9,314 nt of DNA from an uncultured Clostridia bacterium (GTDB lineage: Bacteria; Bacillota; Clostridia; Christensenellales; CAG-314), in assembly GCA_934177025.1 (NCBI GenBank), contig CAKPPA010000034.1, forward strand, positions 1 to 9,314. The letters run 5' to 3'. Below the pieces are notes generated by a model that saw nothing but the letters and a program-made list of their open reading frames with translations, made no database searches and was not told where the DNA came from. The number at the start of each line of letters is the position of its first letter. Positions within the stretch are counted from its first letter, which is position 1. Position numbers and translations under genes: made by a program. Of this stretch, positions 1 through 6,352 are shown piece by piece.

Positions 1-53
1 CTTTTCAGGAGTTTCGCATCGACAAAAGGTCCTTTTTTTACTGATCTACTCAT
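1..53 (-). CDS. rpsS: 30S ribosomal protein S19, N-terminal fragment
   Basis: Only the first 17 codons lie in the window. Read on the minus strand they give MSRSVKKGPFVDAKLLK, the very conserved N-terminus of S19, a small-subunit head protein that works with S13 near the A and P sites. The gene is cut by the window edge, not broken. The start is set by an AAGGGGG ribosome binding site at about 63-69, which overlaps the stop codon of rplB, so translation of the two genes is probably coupled. It is the sixth gene of the S10 operon and the operon presumably continues (rplV, rpsC and so on) beyond position 1. Confidence 0.95.
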   Translation of the reverse strand, partial: MSRSVKKGPFVDAKLLK

Positions 54-67
54 TTCTCATTGCCCCC

Positions 68-895
68 TTAGTTTACCCTTTTAATCATAAACTTGTCGGT
101 AACGTTTTTCTTCTTTCTGGTCTTGTAGCCCAATGCAGGTTTACCCCAAGGAGTAACAGGACCCGGCCGACCCACCGGAGATTTACCTTCACCACCACCG
201 TGAGGGTGATCGCAAGGGTTCATAACGCTTCCGCGAACGGTCGGACGCACACCCATGTGACGCGTTTTGCCCGCTTTGCCGACGGAAACGATTTCGTGAT
301 CCAAGTTTCCGACCTGACCTACCGTTGCACGGCATTTTACCAAAATCAGGCGCATTTCGCCGCTCGGCATACGAACGGTTGCGTACTTGCCTTCTTTTGC
401 CATTAACTGCGCCGCAATTCCTGCCGAACGCGCAATTTGTCCGCCTTTTCCAGGGTGCAGTTCGATGTTGTGGATAACCGTACCTACCGGAATGTTTTCA
501 ATCGGCAAGTTGTTGCCGGTTTTGATGTCCGCATTTGCACTGCTTACCACCGTGTCGCCTACCGTCAAACCGACCGGAGCAAGGATGTACCTCTTTTCGC
601 CGTCGGCATAGTGCAGTAACGCGATGTTTGCCGAACGGTTCGGATCGTATTCAATCGCCGCGACTTTCGCCGGAACCTCGTACTTATCCCGCTTGAAATC
701 GATTACGCGGTATTTCACGCGGTTTCCGCCGCCGATGTGACGTACCGTGATTACGCCCGTAGCATTACGGCCGCCGGTTTTCTTTTTCTTTTCCAAAAGG
801 CTTTTTTCCGGTGTGGTTTTCGTAATTTCGTCATAAGCCGAAACAGACATGAAACGACGCGCCGGAGAAGTTGGTTTATATCTTTTAATCGCCAT
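68..895 (-). CDS. rplB: 50S ribosomal protein L2
   Basis: The 275-aa product has the usual length and runs from [15 protein letters not shown] to a basic C-terminus. L2 binds 23S rRNA, helps join the subunits and lies close to the peptidyl-transferase centre. The conserved HPGKGGQ segment (about residues 147-153) and the C-terminal [10 protein letters not shown] loop with its functionally important histidine are present. One residue is unusual: the loop reads [10 protein letters not shown] where most bacteria (E. coli among them) have NPVDHPHGGG. The ATG at 893-895 is preceded by a GGAGG at 905-909 with good spacing. It lies 18 nt after rplW and its stop overlaps the rpsS ribosome binding site, as expected of an operon gene. 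Confidence 0.98.
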   Translation of the reverse strand: MAIKRYKPTSPARRFMSVSAYDEITKTTPEKSLLEKKKKTGGRNATGVITVRHIGGGNRVKYRVIDFKRDKYEVPAKVAAIEYDPNRSANIALLHYADGEKRYILAPVGLTVGDTVVSSANADIKTGNNLPIENIPVGTVIHNIELHPGKGGQIARSAGIAAQLMAKEGKYATVRMPSGEMRLILVKCRATVGQVGNLDHEIVSVGKAGKTRHMGVRPTVRGSVMNPCDHPHGGGEGKSPVGRPGPVTPWGKPALGYKTRKKKNVTDKFMIKRVN

Positions 896-913
896 TTTTC
901 TTTTCCTCCGTCC

Positions 914-1204
914 TTATGCCAAACTTTCAAAAAATTCGATCGCCTTGCTGTCGCTGCTCAATTGCACGATCGCTTTTTTGTACTTGGACGTGTAGCCCTG
1001 CGTACGGCCTTGACGTTTGAGTTTGCCTCGGACGTTGACCGTGTTAACTTTTTCCACTTTTACTGCGAAAATTTCTTCCACCGCTTGCTTGATTTCCACT
1101 TTGTTCGCCTGACGCGCCACAACAAACGTGTATCTTTTGTTTGCGATGCCGGCATAGCTCTTTTCGCTGAGCACCGGTTTAATGATGATATCGTAGGCTT
1201 TCAT
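914..1204 (-). CDS. rplW: 50S ribosomal protein L23
   Basis: The 96-aa protein starts [16 protein letters not shown], the standard L23 opening (a variant of D-I-I-x-x-P-V-x-[ST]-E-K). L23 sits at the exit of the nascent-peptide tunnel and is the docking site for trigger factor and SRP. The central basic extension ([19 protein letters not shown], about residues 60-78) is the rRNA-binding loop. Its ATG overlaps the TAA of rplD by one base (TAATG), so it is very likely translated by coupling or re-initiation. I see no strong independent SD that would be required. Confidence 0.98.
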   Translation of the reverse strand: MKAYDIIIKPVLSEKSYAGIANKRYTFVVARQANKVEIKQAVEEIFAVKVEKVNTVNVRGKLKRQGRTQGYTSKYKKAIVQLSSDSKAIEFFESLA

Positions 1205-1827
1205 TATTCTGCGTATGCCTCCTCAAGACTTTTCACTGCATCGGCGGTAATCAGCAGCGCCGTGTTTGCAACGACGTCGTAAACGTTGATCAGGTCGCTG
1301 ACGCAAACCGTCAGGTTGCCGATGTTGCCGCTTGCTCTCAAAACGGTTTCGTCGTTTTTGCTCAAAACCAGCAAGGTTTTTTTCGTCAAATTGAAGTTGT
1401 TCAGCACTTCCACCATTAATTTGGTTTTCGGCTGAGCCAATTCCATTTTGTCGAGCACGATCATTTCGTTGTTTTGTGCTTTGTAGCTCAACGCACTTTT
1501 CAACGCTTCCGTTTTTGCGCGTTTGTTTACTTTTTTGCTGAAATCCCTAGGCTTCGGTGCAAACACCACTCCGCCCTTAATCCATTGCGGTGCGCGGATG
1601 GAGCCCTGTCTTGCGCGGCCGGTACCTTTTTGTCTCCAAGGCTTAATGCCGCCCCCACGAACTTCCGCTCTCGTCAAAGTGCTTTTTGTTCCCTGTCTTT
1701 TATTCGCCAACTGCGCAACGACAACCTGGTGAATCAAAGCCTCGTTATATTCGCGGCCGAACACCTGCTCGTTCAGTTCCACGCTGCCGACTTCGTTGGC
1801 CTTCATATCAAAAACTTTACTTTGCAT
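1204..1827 (-). CDS. rplD: 50S ribosomal protein L4
   Basis: The 207-aa protein is full length for L4. The conserved extended loop [15 protein letters not shown] (about residues 62-76) lines the peptide exit tunnel, where changes are known to cause macrolide resistance; nothing looks mutated here. In E. coli L4 is also the autogenous repressor of the S10 operon. Whether that holds here is unknown, but the long structured leader upstream of rpsJ makes it a fair hypothesis. The ATG at 1825-1827 has an AAGGAGA site at 1834-1840, 19 nt after rplC. The stop overlaps the rplW start. Confidence 0.98.
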   Translation of the reverse strand: MQSKVFDMKANEVGSVELNEQVFGREYNEALIHQVVVAQLANKRQGTKSTLTRAEVRGGGIKPWRQKGTGRARQGSIRAPQWIKGGVVFAPKPRDFSKKVNKRAKTEALKSALSYKAQNNEMIVLDKMELAQPKTKLMVEVLNNFNLTKKTLLVLSKNDETVLRASGNIGNLTVCVSDLINVYDVVANTALLITADAVKSLEEAYAE

Positions 1828-1846
1828 TGTTTGTCTCCTTCACCCG

Positions 1847-2479
1847 TTATTTCTTCACCGCGTTGCGCAGCGTTACGATGCTGCCCGTTGCGCCCGGAAT
1901 CGCACCTTTAATTAAAAGCACGTTTCTTTCCGTATCGACTTTTACCACTTTCAAATTCAGCACGGTTACTTGTTCCACACCGTATTGTCCAGGCATGTGT
2001 TTGCCCGGCAACACTCTCGAAGGGGTGGAGTTTGCGCCCATGGAACCTACTTCCCTATGCACAGGACCTACACCGTGCGTTTCCTTCAAACGACGTTGAT
2101 TCCATCTTTTAATAACGCCGGTAAATCCGCGACCTTTCGTCGTACCCGTAACGTCCACAAAATCATTTGCTTGGAACACGTCGCATTTCACTTCGCTGCC
2201 TACTTCGTAAGCATCCACGTTTTCCAAACGAAACTCTTTCAAAACTTTCAAAGCGCCCGCGTTTGCTTTTTTCAAATGTCCGAGTTCCGGCTTGTTGAGG
2301 CGCGTTTCCTTTACGGAATCAAATCCCAACTGCACTGCGTTGTACCCGTCGCGTTCCGCCGTTTTCTTTTGAACGACTTTGCAAGGGCCCGCTTCCACTA
2401 CCGTTACCGGAATCATCGTGCCGTCTTTCTCGAACACTTGCGTCATTCCCAATTTCTTTCCTATGATTGCTTTATTCAT
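1847..2479 (-). CDS. rplC: 50S ribosomal protein L3
   Basis: The 210-aa protein begins MNKAIIGKKLGMTQVFEKDG, the classic L3 N-terminus. L3 is one of the first proteins in 50S assembly and its long loop reaches the peptidyl-transferase centre. That loop is recognisable from GRGFTGVIKRWNQRR (about residues 115-129) through GSMGANSTPSRVLPGKHMPG (about 146-165), and the end VLLIKGAIPGATGS is canonical. A strong GGAGGTGA lies at 2489-2496 in front of the ATG at 2477-2479. The gene lies 24 nt after rpsJ in the normal S10 operon order. Confidence 0.98.
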   Translation of the reverse strand: MNKAIIGKKLGMTQVFEKDGTMIPVTVVEAGPCKVVQKKTAERDGYNAVQLGFDSVKETRLNKPELGHLKKANAGALKVLKEFRLENVDAYEVGSEVKCDVFQANDFVDVTGTTKGRGFTGVIKRWNQRRLKETHGVGPVHREVGSMGANSTPSRVLPGKHMPGQYGVEQVTVLNLKVVKVDTERNVLLIKGAIPGATGSIVTLRNAVKK

Positions 2480-2503
2480 TGATAAAGTTCACCTCCGTAT
2501 CTA

Positions 2504-2812
2504 TTACAACTTGATTCTGATGTCTACACCCGCCGGCAGATCCATCTTCATCAGGCTGTCCACCGTTTTCGAGTTCGGGCTGTAAATATCAATCAGTCTT
2601 TTGTGCGTTCTCATTTCGAACTGCTCGCGCGCATCCTTATATTTATGAGGGGAGCGCAAAATCGTTACGACTTCTTTCTCCGTCGGCAGAGGAATCGGGC
2701 CGGAAACTTTCGAACCCATCTTCTTCGCGGTTTCCACGATTTTTTCCGCGGACAAATCAATCAAATTGTGATCGTACGATTTTAACTTGATTCTGATTCT
2801 TTGACTTGCCAT
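2504..2812 (-). CDS. rpsJ: 30S ribosomal protein S10
   Basis: First gene of the operon. From the start chosen here the product is 102 aa ([17 protein letters not shown] to [12 protein letters not shown]), the normal S10 length. The reading frame stays open upstream to an ATG at 2902 and would add 30 residues. I reject that start because an AAAAGGAGA ribosome binding site lies at 2822-2830, inside the would-be extension, and the family begins at the MASQ position. S10 is part of the 30S head and, with NusB, of transcription antitermination complexes. The conserved [20 protein letters not shown] segment (about residues 53-72) is intact. Confidence 0.98.
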   Translation of the reverse strand: MASQRIRIKLKSYDHNLIDLSAEKIVETAKKMGSKVSGPIPLPTEKEVVTILRSPHKYKDAREQFEMRTHKRLIDIYSPNSKTVDSLMKMDLPAGVDIRIKL

Positions 2813-3012
2813 AAACTTCTTTCTCCTTTTCGGCATTTGATCCTGACCTTTGACAACGAATCCGTGTGTGTCATACTGCGTCCGAAATAAAAAGCACTTC
2901 ACATGCTCTCTCGCTAACCCCGACAGTTTGCTTTTTCCTTTTCATCAACCCGAAAAGCACTTATCGGTTTGTTACGTTCGGTCAGGCGCCCGATTTTTTT
3001 CGGTGCTTGTCC

Positions 3013-3046
3013 GCGGAAGTTATCTTATGCCGAAGTAACCTCCCGC
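3013..3046 (-). promoter_or_regulatory. Stable hairpin in the S10 operon leader
   Basis: On the minus strand GCGGGAGGTTA pairs with TAACTTCCGC (one bulged G, one G-U pair), and an inner CTT/AAG extends the stem around a CGGCAT loop. The stem has about 13 pairs and lies about 20-55 nt after the predicted transcription start. It has no following U-tract, so it is not a simple terminator. It is a candidate site for autogenous control by a ribosomal protein such as L4, or for RNA stability; this is inference. Confidence 0.5.
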
Positions 3047-3074
3047 TTCATCCCAGACTGACGCAGCCTATAAA

Positions 3075-3102
3075 CATTATCACAGGTGAATTATTCCGTC
3101 AA
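3075..3102 (-). promoter_or_regulatory. Candidate S10 operon promoter (extended -10)
   Basis: Read on the minus strand there is TTGACG at 3097-3102, 15 nt, then GATAAT at 3076-3081 preceded by TGT, which fits an extended -10 (TGn). The spacing is short but the TGn element can compensate. Initiation would be near 3068, giving a leader of about 255 nt before rpsJ. No other gene precedes rpsJ on this strand in the window, so the operon needs a promoter in this gap. Confidence 0.5.
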
Positions 3103-3290
3103 GCATTTTATCGCGGTTTTCCCGAATTCTGCCGTTTTTTTTGAAAATTCGCCCCTCTCGAAGGCATTTTCGCCTTTTCCCTGCCCAAAACTGAAAAATC
3201 CCCATCGAAACGCCTCAAATCAAAGCAAAAAGGCGCATTTTTAAAAACAATCGCTCCTACTTTTGCCGTTTTGAAGCCTCCCCTTTTTCG

Positions 3291-3640
3291 CTTGCCTATC
3301 GTTAGTTCGAAAACACCTTTTTTACGTCCTTATATATAAGGAGAAATCCGACAAATCCACCGTTCGAATCATTCCTTTTTTCACTTGCCTATCTATAGTT
3401 CGGGAACATCCCTTTTTCCCTCCTTATATATAAGGTGAAATCCGATAAACTTAAGCAACCATTTGAATCATTCCTTTTTCACTTGCCTATCTATCGAAGC
3501 ACAAAAAATCAGGGCGAACAGGGACAGTAAAAACAATCGCCCCTACTCCCTCCATTTTGAAACCTCCCTTTTTTCACTTGCCTATCGATAATTCGGAATC
3601 ATCATTTTTCACTTCCCTATATATATAAGGTGAAATCCTG
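3291..3640. repeat. Tandem repeat, about 95-bp period, four degenerate units
   Basis: The 10-mer CTTGCCTATC occurs at 3291, 3384, 3482 and 3577, that is at intervals of 93, 98 and 95 bp. Units 1, 2 and 4 continue with a variable AGTTCG/AATTCG stretch, a T-rich run, a TATATATA-centred palindrome and then AAGG[A/T]GAAATCC. In units 1 and 2 the palindrome is the perfect CCTTATATATAAGG (3328-3341 and 3422-3435). In unit 4 it is one base longer and imperfect (3616-3630). Unit 3 lacks the palindrome. It carries instead GGGCGA...TCGCCC (3512-3542) and the AAACAATCGCCCCTAC/TTTTGAAACCTCCC module, which is also found just before unit 1. No coding potential is seen, and the function is unknown. Confidence 0.85.
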
Positions 3641-3787
3641 TTTCGACACCGCTTTCCCAAACTGCCGTTTGTCCTAAAAACTGACAGCGACAAATTTTTA
3701 AAAGCGAAAAAGCCGTACTCGCCGTTTTCCCTTTTCCCCGATTTTTCGCCCCTTCCGAAGCCGCAGGAACGGAATAGGTTCATTTCC
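3641..3787. other. Remainder of the gap before the lipoprotein gene
   Basis: About 150 nt between the last repeat unit and the lipoprotein promoter. A weak TTTGTC/GACAAA inverted repeat with a large loop lies near 3669-3695. An open frame on the minus strand (3574-3783) starts here and ends in repeat unit 4, but it has no ribosome binding site, is basic and of low complexity, and I do not call it a gene. Confidence 0.5.
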
Positions 3788-3816
3788 TTGAAAGAATCCG
3801 CATTTACTGCTATAAT
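3788..3816 (+). promoter_or_regulatory. Strong sigma-A promoter abutting the lipoprotein start
   Basis: TTGAAA at 3788-3793, a 17-nt spacer and a perfect TATAAT at 3811-3816. Only CCTTTC separates the -10 box from the ATG at 3823, so transcription should begin on or within a base or two of the A of the start codon. There is no SD sequence anywhere in the preceding 20 nt. Confidence 0.85.
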
Positions 3817-3822
3817 CCTTTC

Positions 3823-5445
3823 ATGAAAAAATTATCCGTAAAAACCGCTTTTCTTCTCGCGGTACTCTTTTGCATCACTGCGCTTGTCGGCTGTTCGGGG
3901 CAGGCAACCTACTACAGCCTCGACACCGCAAAACGCATTTCGCTGTTTCAGCGTTATCCCGTACCGGAAGAATTGTCGCAAGAATTAAACGACTACGTTA
4001 TGACCCGCAGCATCGAAGCGTTGCGTACCCCCGAGGCGGAGTTGGACGCTTTCACGGCAACGACGTACACCTACCTTGTGGACAAGGTGCGCGCCTACTA
4101 CGACGCCCGCCTTACCACGCCGGACGGCTTAACGACGGACGAACGCACGCTGTTTTTGCAAATTCGGGCATTGTTTCAATCGTCGATGCAAAGCACGAAC
4201 GATCTGTTTGTTTTGCACTCTGCCGCAACGCTGTATCGCCGGATTGCGGAACAAACGGCAGGCAACCTCCTTTCCGAAAAACTTTCGGCGTTACTTACCC
4301 TACTGCCACAAGCGAATGCACGAAATTACAACACGGAAAACAAAGGGAAATTACTAACCCTCCTACAGGAAACGACGACCGCACTGTTTGCGGCAACGAC
4401 TTCTGCCGAAGTTACCGACGTTGCCGCCGATGTTACCACAAAACTTACCGCCCTCCCTACCCTAAAGGAAGCCCCTTCCGCAGGGATTCGGTATGATTTT
4501 TTGCGCACCAAAAACTACCGTTACAGCACGAAAGAGGAAATTTTGCAGCGGCTCACCGTCCTAAAAACCTGCGAAATTAACGGAATCGTCCTCGACTGCA
4601 TGTGGGACAACAATCGCACGGCATACTACGACACCGCGCGCGACGCAACAAGCAAACACACCCAAGTGTTGGAACGCTTCCTTTCCGCAGCGCAGGAATT
4701 AAACATGACCGTTTTTATCGGGCTGAGCGACCACGAACTGTTTCACAATGCCCAACTCCCGACGGACGAATGGCTGGAGGAGCAAATTACCCGAAACGAA
4801 ATTACCGCAAAGGAAATTTACGAAACCTATTACGCTACCTATGCGGACACCATAGCGGGCTGGTACTTTCCGTACGAAATCCCGTCCCTGCACCCGACGC
4901 AAAGTCATGACGCATCCGCCGACGTAAAAACGCTTCGGAGCGGCATCGAATCGCTCAAAACCTACTTTACGCTTTTGGATCCGGATTTGCCGCTTCTGTT
5001 AACGCCGGTGTATGCCGACGACAACAAGTCTACGCAGTACAGCATCAAATCGCAGTGGCGTACCCTTGCGGAGCAAACCGGCCTAAAGGAAACGGACGTT
5101 GTCATTCCGAACGACAACTTCCTAAAAAGTTCCGCCATTTACAACACGCACTCCCTTTTGCTGGCAAACCGCTACTTTATCGGCTATGCCCGCGGGCTGA
5201 AAGCCCAAAAGCCGCAACTCGGCGCAACGCTGAACCTCGTGGAAACGGAACACAAGCCGACGACGGAACGCATTGCTTCGCAAATTACGCTGGCAAAACA
5301 ATTCGGCGACCACGTGTTTACAAGGCATTTTTCGGAAACGCTGGACGGAACGTTGCAAATGCAGGAGTATCTAACCTTTTTACGCATTCCGAATCTCTAC
5401 GCCTTTGACTTTTCCTTTTTAGATGCGTCGAACGATTCCCTGTAA
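3823..5445 (+). CDS. Lipoprotein with DUF4434-like (TIM-barrel) C-terminal domain
   Basis: 540 aa. Residues 1-23 form a lipoprotein signal peptide (MKK, hydrophobic core, lipobox LVGC) with Cys24 as the lipid-anchored residue, so the protein should sit on the outer face of the membrane. Residues about 35-215 look helical, rich in Leu, Ala and Thr, and I recognise no family there. From about residue 221 the sequence resembles the glycosidase-like DUF4434 fold. It has a FLRTKNY strand, EEILQRLTVLK followed by INGIVLDCMWD (about 252-262), then NMTVFIGLS (294-302), GWYFPYEIPSL (346-356) with a Tyr/Glu pair, LLLTPVYADD (391-400) and DVVIPNDNF (425-433). The carboxylates suggest a hydrolase-like active site, but catalysis and substrate are not shown. 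The start is fixed by the signal peptide. The gene is alone between its own promoter and a terminator, and divergent from the S10 operon. Confidence 0.9.
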   Translation: MKKLSVKTAFLLAVLFCITALVGCSGQATYYSLDTAKRISLFQRYPVPEELSQELNDYVMTRSIEALRTPEAELDAFTATTYTYLVDKVRAYYDARLTTPDGLTTDERTLFLQIRALFQSSMQSTNDLFVLHSAATLYRRIAEQTAGNLLSEKLSALLTLLPQANARNYNTENKGKLLTLLQETTTALFAATTSAEVTDVAADVTTKLTALPTLKEAPSAGIRYDFLRTKNYRYSTKEEILQRLTVLKTCEINGIVLDCMWDNNRTAYYDTARDATSKHTQVLERFLSAAQELNMTVFIGLSDHELFHNAQLPTDEWLEEQITRNEITAKEIYETYYATYADTIAGWYFPYEIPSLHPTQSHDASADVKTLRSGIESLKTYFTLLDPDLPLLLTPVYADDNKSTQYSIKSQWRTLAEQTGLKETDVVIPNDNFLKSSAIYNTHSLLLANRYFIGYARGLKAQKPQLGATLNLVETEHKPTTERIASQITLAKQFGDHVFTRHFSETLDGTLQMQEYLTFLRIPNLYAFDFSFLDASNDSL

Positions 5446-5480
5446 GGGTTCGGGGATCGCTTTTTCACTAAAGTCTTTTC

Positions 5481-5516
5481 AAAAAGCCTTTCCGAACGGA
5501 AAGGCTTTTTTCGTTC
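5481..5516 (+). terminator. Rho-independent terminator after the lipoprotein gene (probably bidirectional)
   Basis: AAAAAGCCTTTCCG, an AA loop, then CGGAAAGGCTTTTTT (5481-5511): a perfect 14-bp stem with a T-run, 35 nt after the stop codon. The A-run on the 5' side would serve as a T-run on the other strand. Confidence 0.93.
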
Positions 5517-5536
5517 GTTTTTCCTTTTCCTCCCCA

Positions 5537-5565
5537 CAAAAAAACCACGCCGTTTTCGGCGTGGT
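5537..5565 (-). terminator. Rho-independent terminator for the PrdX/YbaK-like gene
   Basis: ACCACGCCG, a four-base loop, CGGCGTGGT (5544-5565): a perfect 9-bp GC-rich stem. Its T-tract appears only when read on the minus strand (A-run at 5538-5544), so it ends transcription coming from the gene at 5727-6251. About 160 nt of pyrimidine-rich sequence without a gene separate it from that stop codon. Confidence 0.9.
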
Positions 5566-5726
5566 GAAACTCTTTTTCGGGAGGACTTTTTCGATTTCGT
5601 TTTTTGTTTTTAAAGCACTCCCTTTAAACCGAATTTTCGCTTTTTTGCTTTCCACGGTTCCCTTTGGTGTAAAATCCTTTTTCCCGATGTCCTTATGACG
5701 ATTTTATTTTCCTAAGTTCTGTTCCC

Positions 5727-6251
5727 CTATTGTTCGGCATCGTTCCTACCGGTAATTTCCAATTCCTCCCAATGCTTCCCCGCACAACGCAAAAACGCAA
5801 AAAAATCTTCCGTTTGCATCACGACGGCGGCGGTATTCACACACGGATGCGCCGCAAACGTCGAACGAACGCACAAATCGCGATCTATGACAAAGCGCAC
5901 GCGGTTTTCCTTGTCGAACAGTAGCCCCAAGGGGGAAACCGCTCCTATCGTACAGCCGAGCAACTCCTCCAACGCCTCCTCACTGCCGAAACTCAGGCGG
6001 CTGACGCCGAGTTTTTTGGAGACTTCCGCCGTAACGAACTTTTTGTCCTCCCGCAAGCAAACCAAGTAAAACTGCGTCCCCTGACGATTCTGCAAAAAAA
6101 TATTTTTGCAGTACGTCGCACCGATTTTTGCTTTCAAACTTTCGCAAATTTCCATCGTTGCCGCCGCTTCGTGCGCATAAAACCGAAACGGGAGGTTGTG
6201 TTCCTTTAAAAATTCCAAAACGTAAGCTTCTCTTTCCATTGCCGTCAACAT
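5727..6251 (-). CDS. PrdX/YbaK-type prolyl-tRNA deacylase (aminoacyl-tRNA editing protein)
   Basis: 174 aa if read from the first ATG. Family features: HEAAATMEICE (about residues 27-37), CKNIFLQNRQGTQFYL (48-63) with the lysine that is catalytic in this fold, KLGVSRLSFGSEE (80-92), GAVSPLGLLFDKENRV (103-118) and HPCVNT (135-140). Free-standing proteins of this family hydrolyse mischarged Ala-tRNA(Pro) or related errors in the cytoplasm; the exact substrate is not readable here. The start is uncertain. The ATG at 6249-6251 has a GGAG only one base upstream, too close to act as an SD. The ATG at 6237-6239 (second choice, MEREAYVLEF) would be 13 nt from it. A promoter placed 6 nt before the first ATG suggests a leaderless start there. 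The gene is convergent with the lipoprotein gene and divergent from the LUD gene. Confidence 0.92.
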   Translation of the reverse strand: MLTAMEREAYVLEFLKEHNLPFRFYAHEAAATMEICESLKAKIGATYCKNIFLQNRQGTQFYLVCLREDKKFVTAEVSKKLGVSRLSFGSEEALEELLGCTIGAVSPLGLLFDKENRVRFVIDRDLCVRSTFAAHPCVNTAAVVMQTEDFFAFLRCAGKHWEELEITGRNDAEQ

Positions 6252-6257
6252 GCTCCT

Positions 6258-6285
6258 ATTAAAACATATTTGCGCCGAAATGCAA
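6258..6285 (-). promoter_or_regulatory. Candidate promoter of the PrdX/YbaK-like gene
   Basis: On the minus strand TTGCAT (6280-6285), 16 nt, then TTTAAT (6258-6263) preceded by TG-T, an extended -10. Only AGGAGC lies between the -10 box and the ATG at 6251, so the mRNA would start at or beside that codon. Confidence 0.5.
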
Positions 6286-6303
6286 GTATTTTTTTCAAAA
6301 AAC

Positions 6304-6331
6304 TTGCTTTTCCGAAAAAGTAGATTACAAT
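6304..6331 (+). promoter_or_regulatory. Candidate promoter of the LUD-domain gene
   Basis: TTGCTT at 6304-6309, a 16-nt spacer and TACAAT at 6326-6331, followed by a short leader of about 15 nt. The leader includes GGAGGT at 6342-6347, an ideal SD for the ATG at 6353. It is the only non-ribosomal gene in the window with a conventional SD leader. Confidence 0.7.
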
Positions 6332-6352
6332 AAAAGGGAACGGAGGTAAAGT

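Larger units (their letters stand above)
2831..3290. other. Non-coding gap upstream of rpsJ, proximal part
   Basis: From the rpsJ ribosome binding site to the repeat block I see no credible gene. The segment holds the putative S10 leader and promoter. The 10-mer AAAAGCACTT occurs twice in the leader (2890-2899 and 2953-2962). A weak hairpin AAGGC/GCCTT lies at 3161-3176. At 3243-3290 there is a module that recurs three repeat periods later, at about 3529-3574. Small open frames here have no ribosome binding site or family resemblance. Confidence 0.6.

Noticed and set aside
737..1282. 181-aa plus-strand open frame opposite rplB/rplW/rplD
   Set aside because: Antisense shadow of three highly conserved ribosomal genes.
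2813..2902. N-terminal extension of S10 from the ATG at 2902
   Set aside because: The ribosome binding site lies inside the extension and all known S10 proteins start at the MASQ-type position.
2980..3004. Plus-strand terminator at the CCGATTTTTTTCGG motif
   Set aside because: No plus-strand gene lies upstream, and the stem is only 4 bp with the T-run in the loop.
3291..3640. Insertion sequence or MITE
   Set aside because: No terminal inverted repeats or target-site duplication could be found; tandem arrangement fits the spacing better.
3574..3783. 69-aa minus-strand open frame in the repeat region
   Set aside because: No ribosome binding site, low-complexity basic sequence, and it runs through repeat unit 4.
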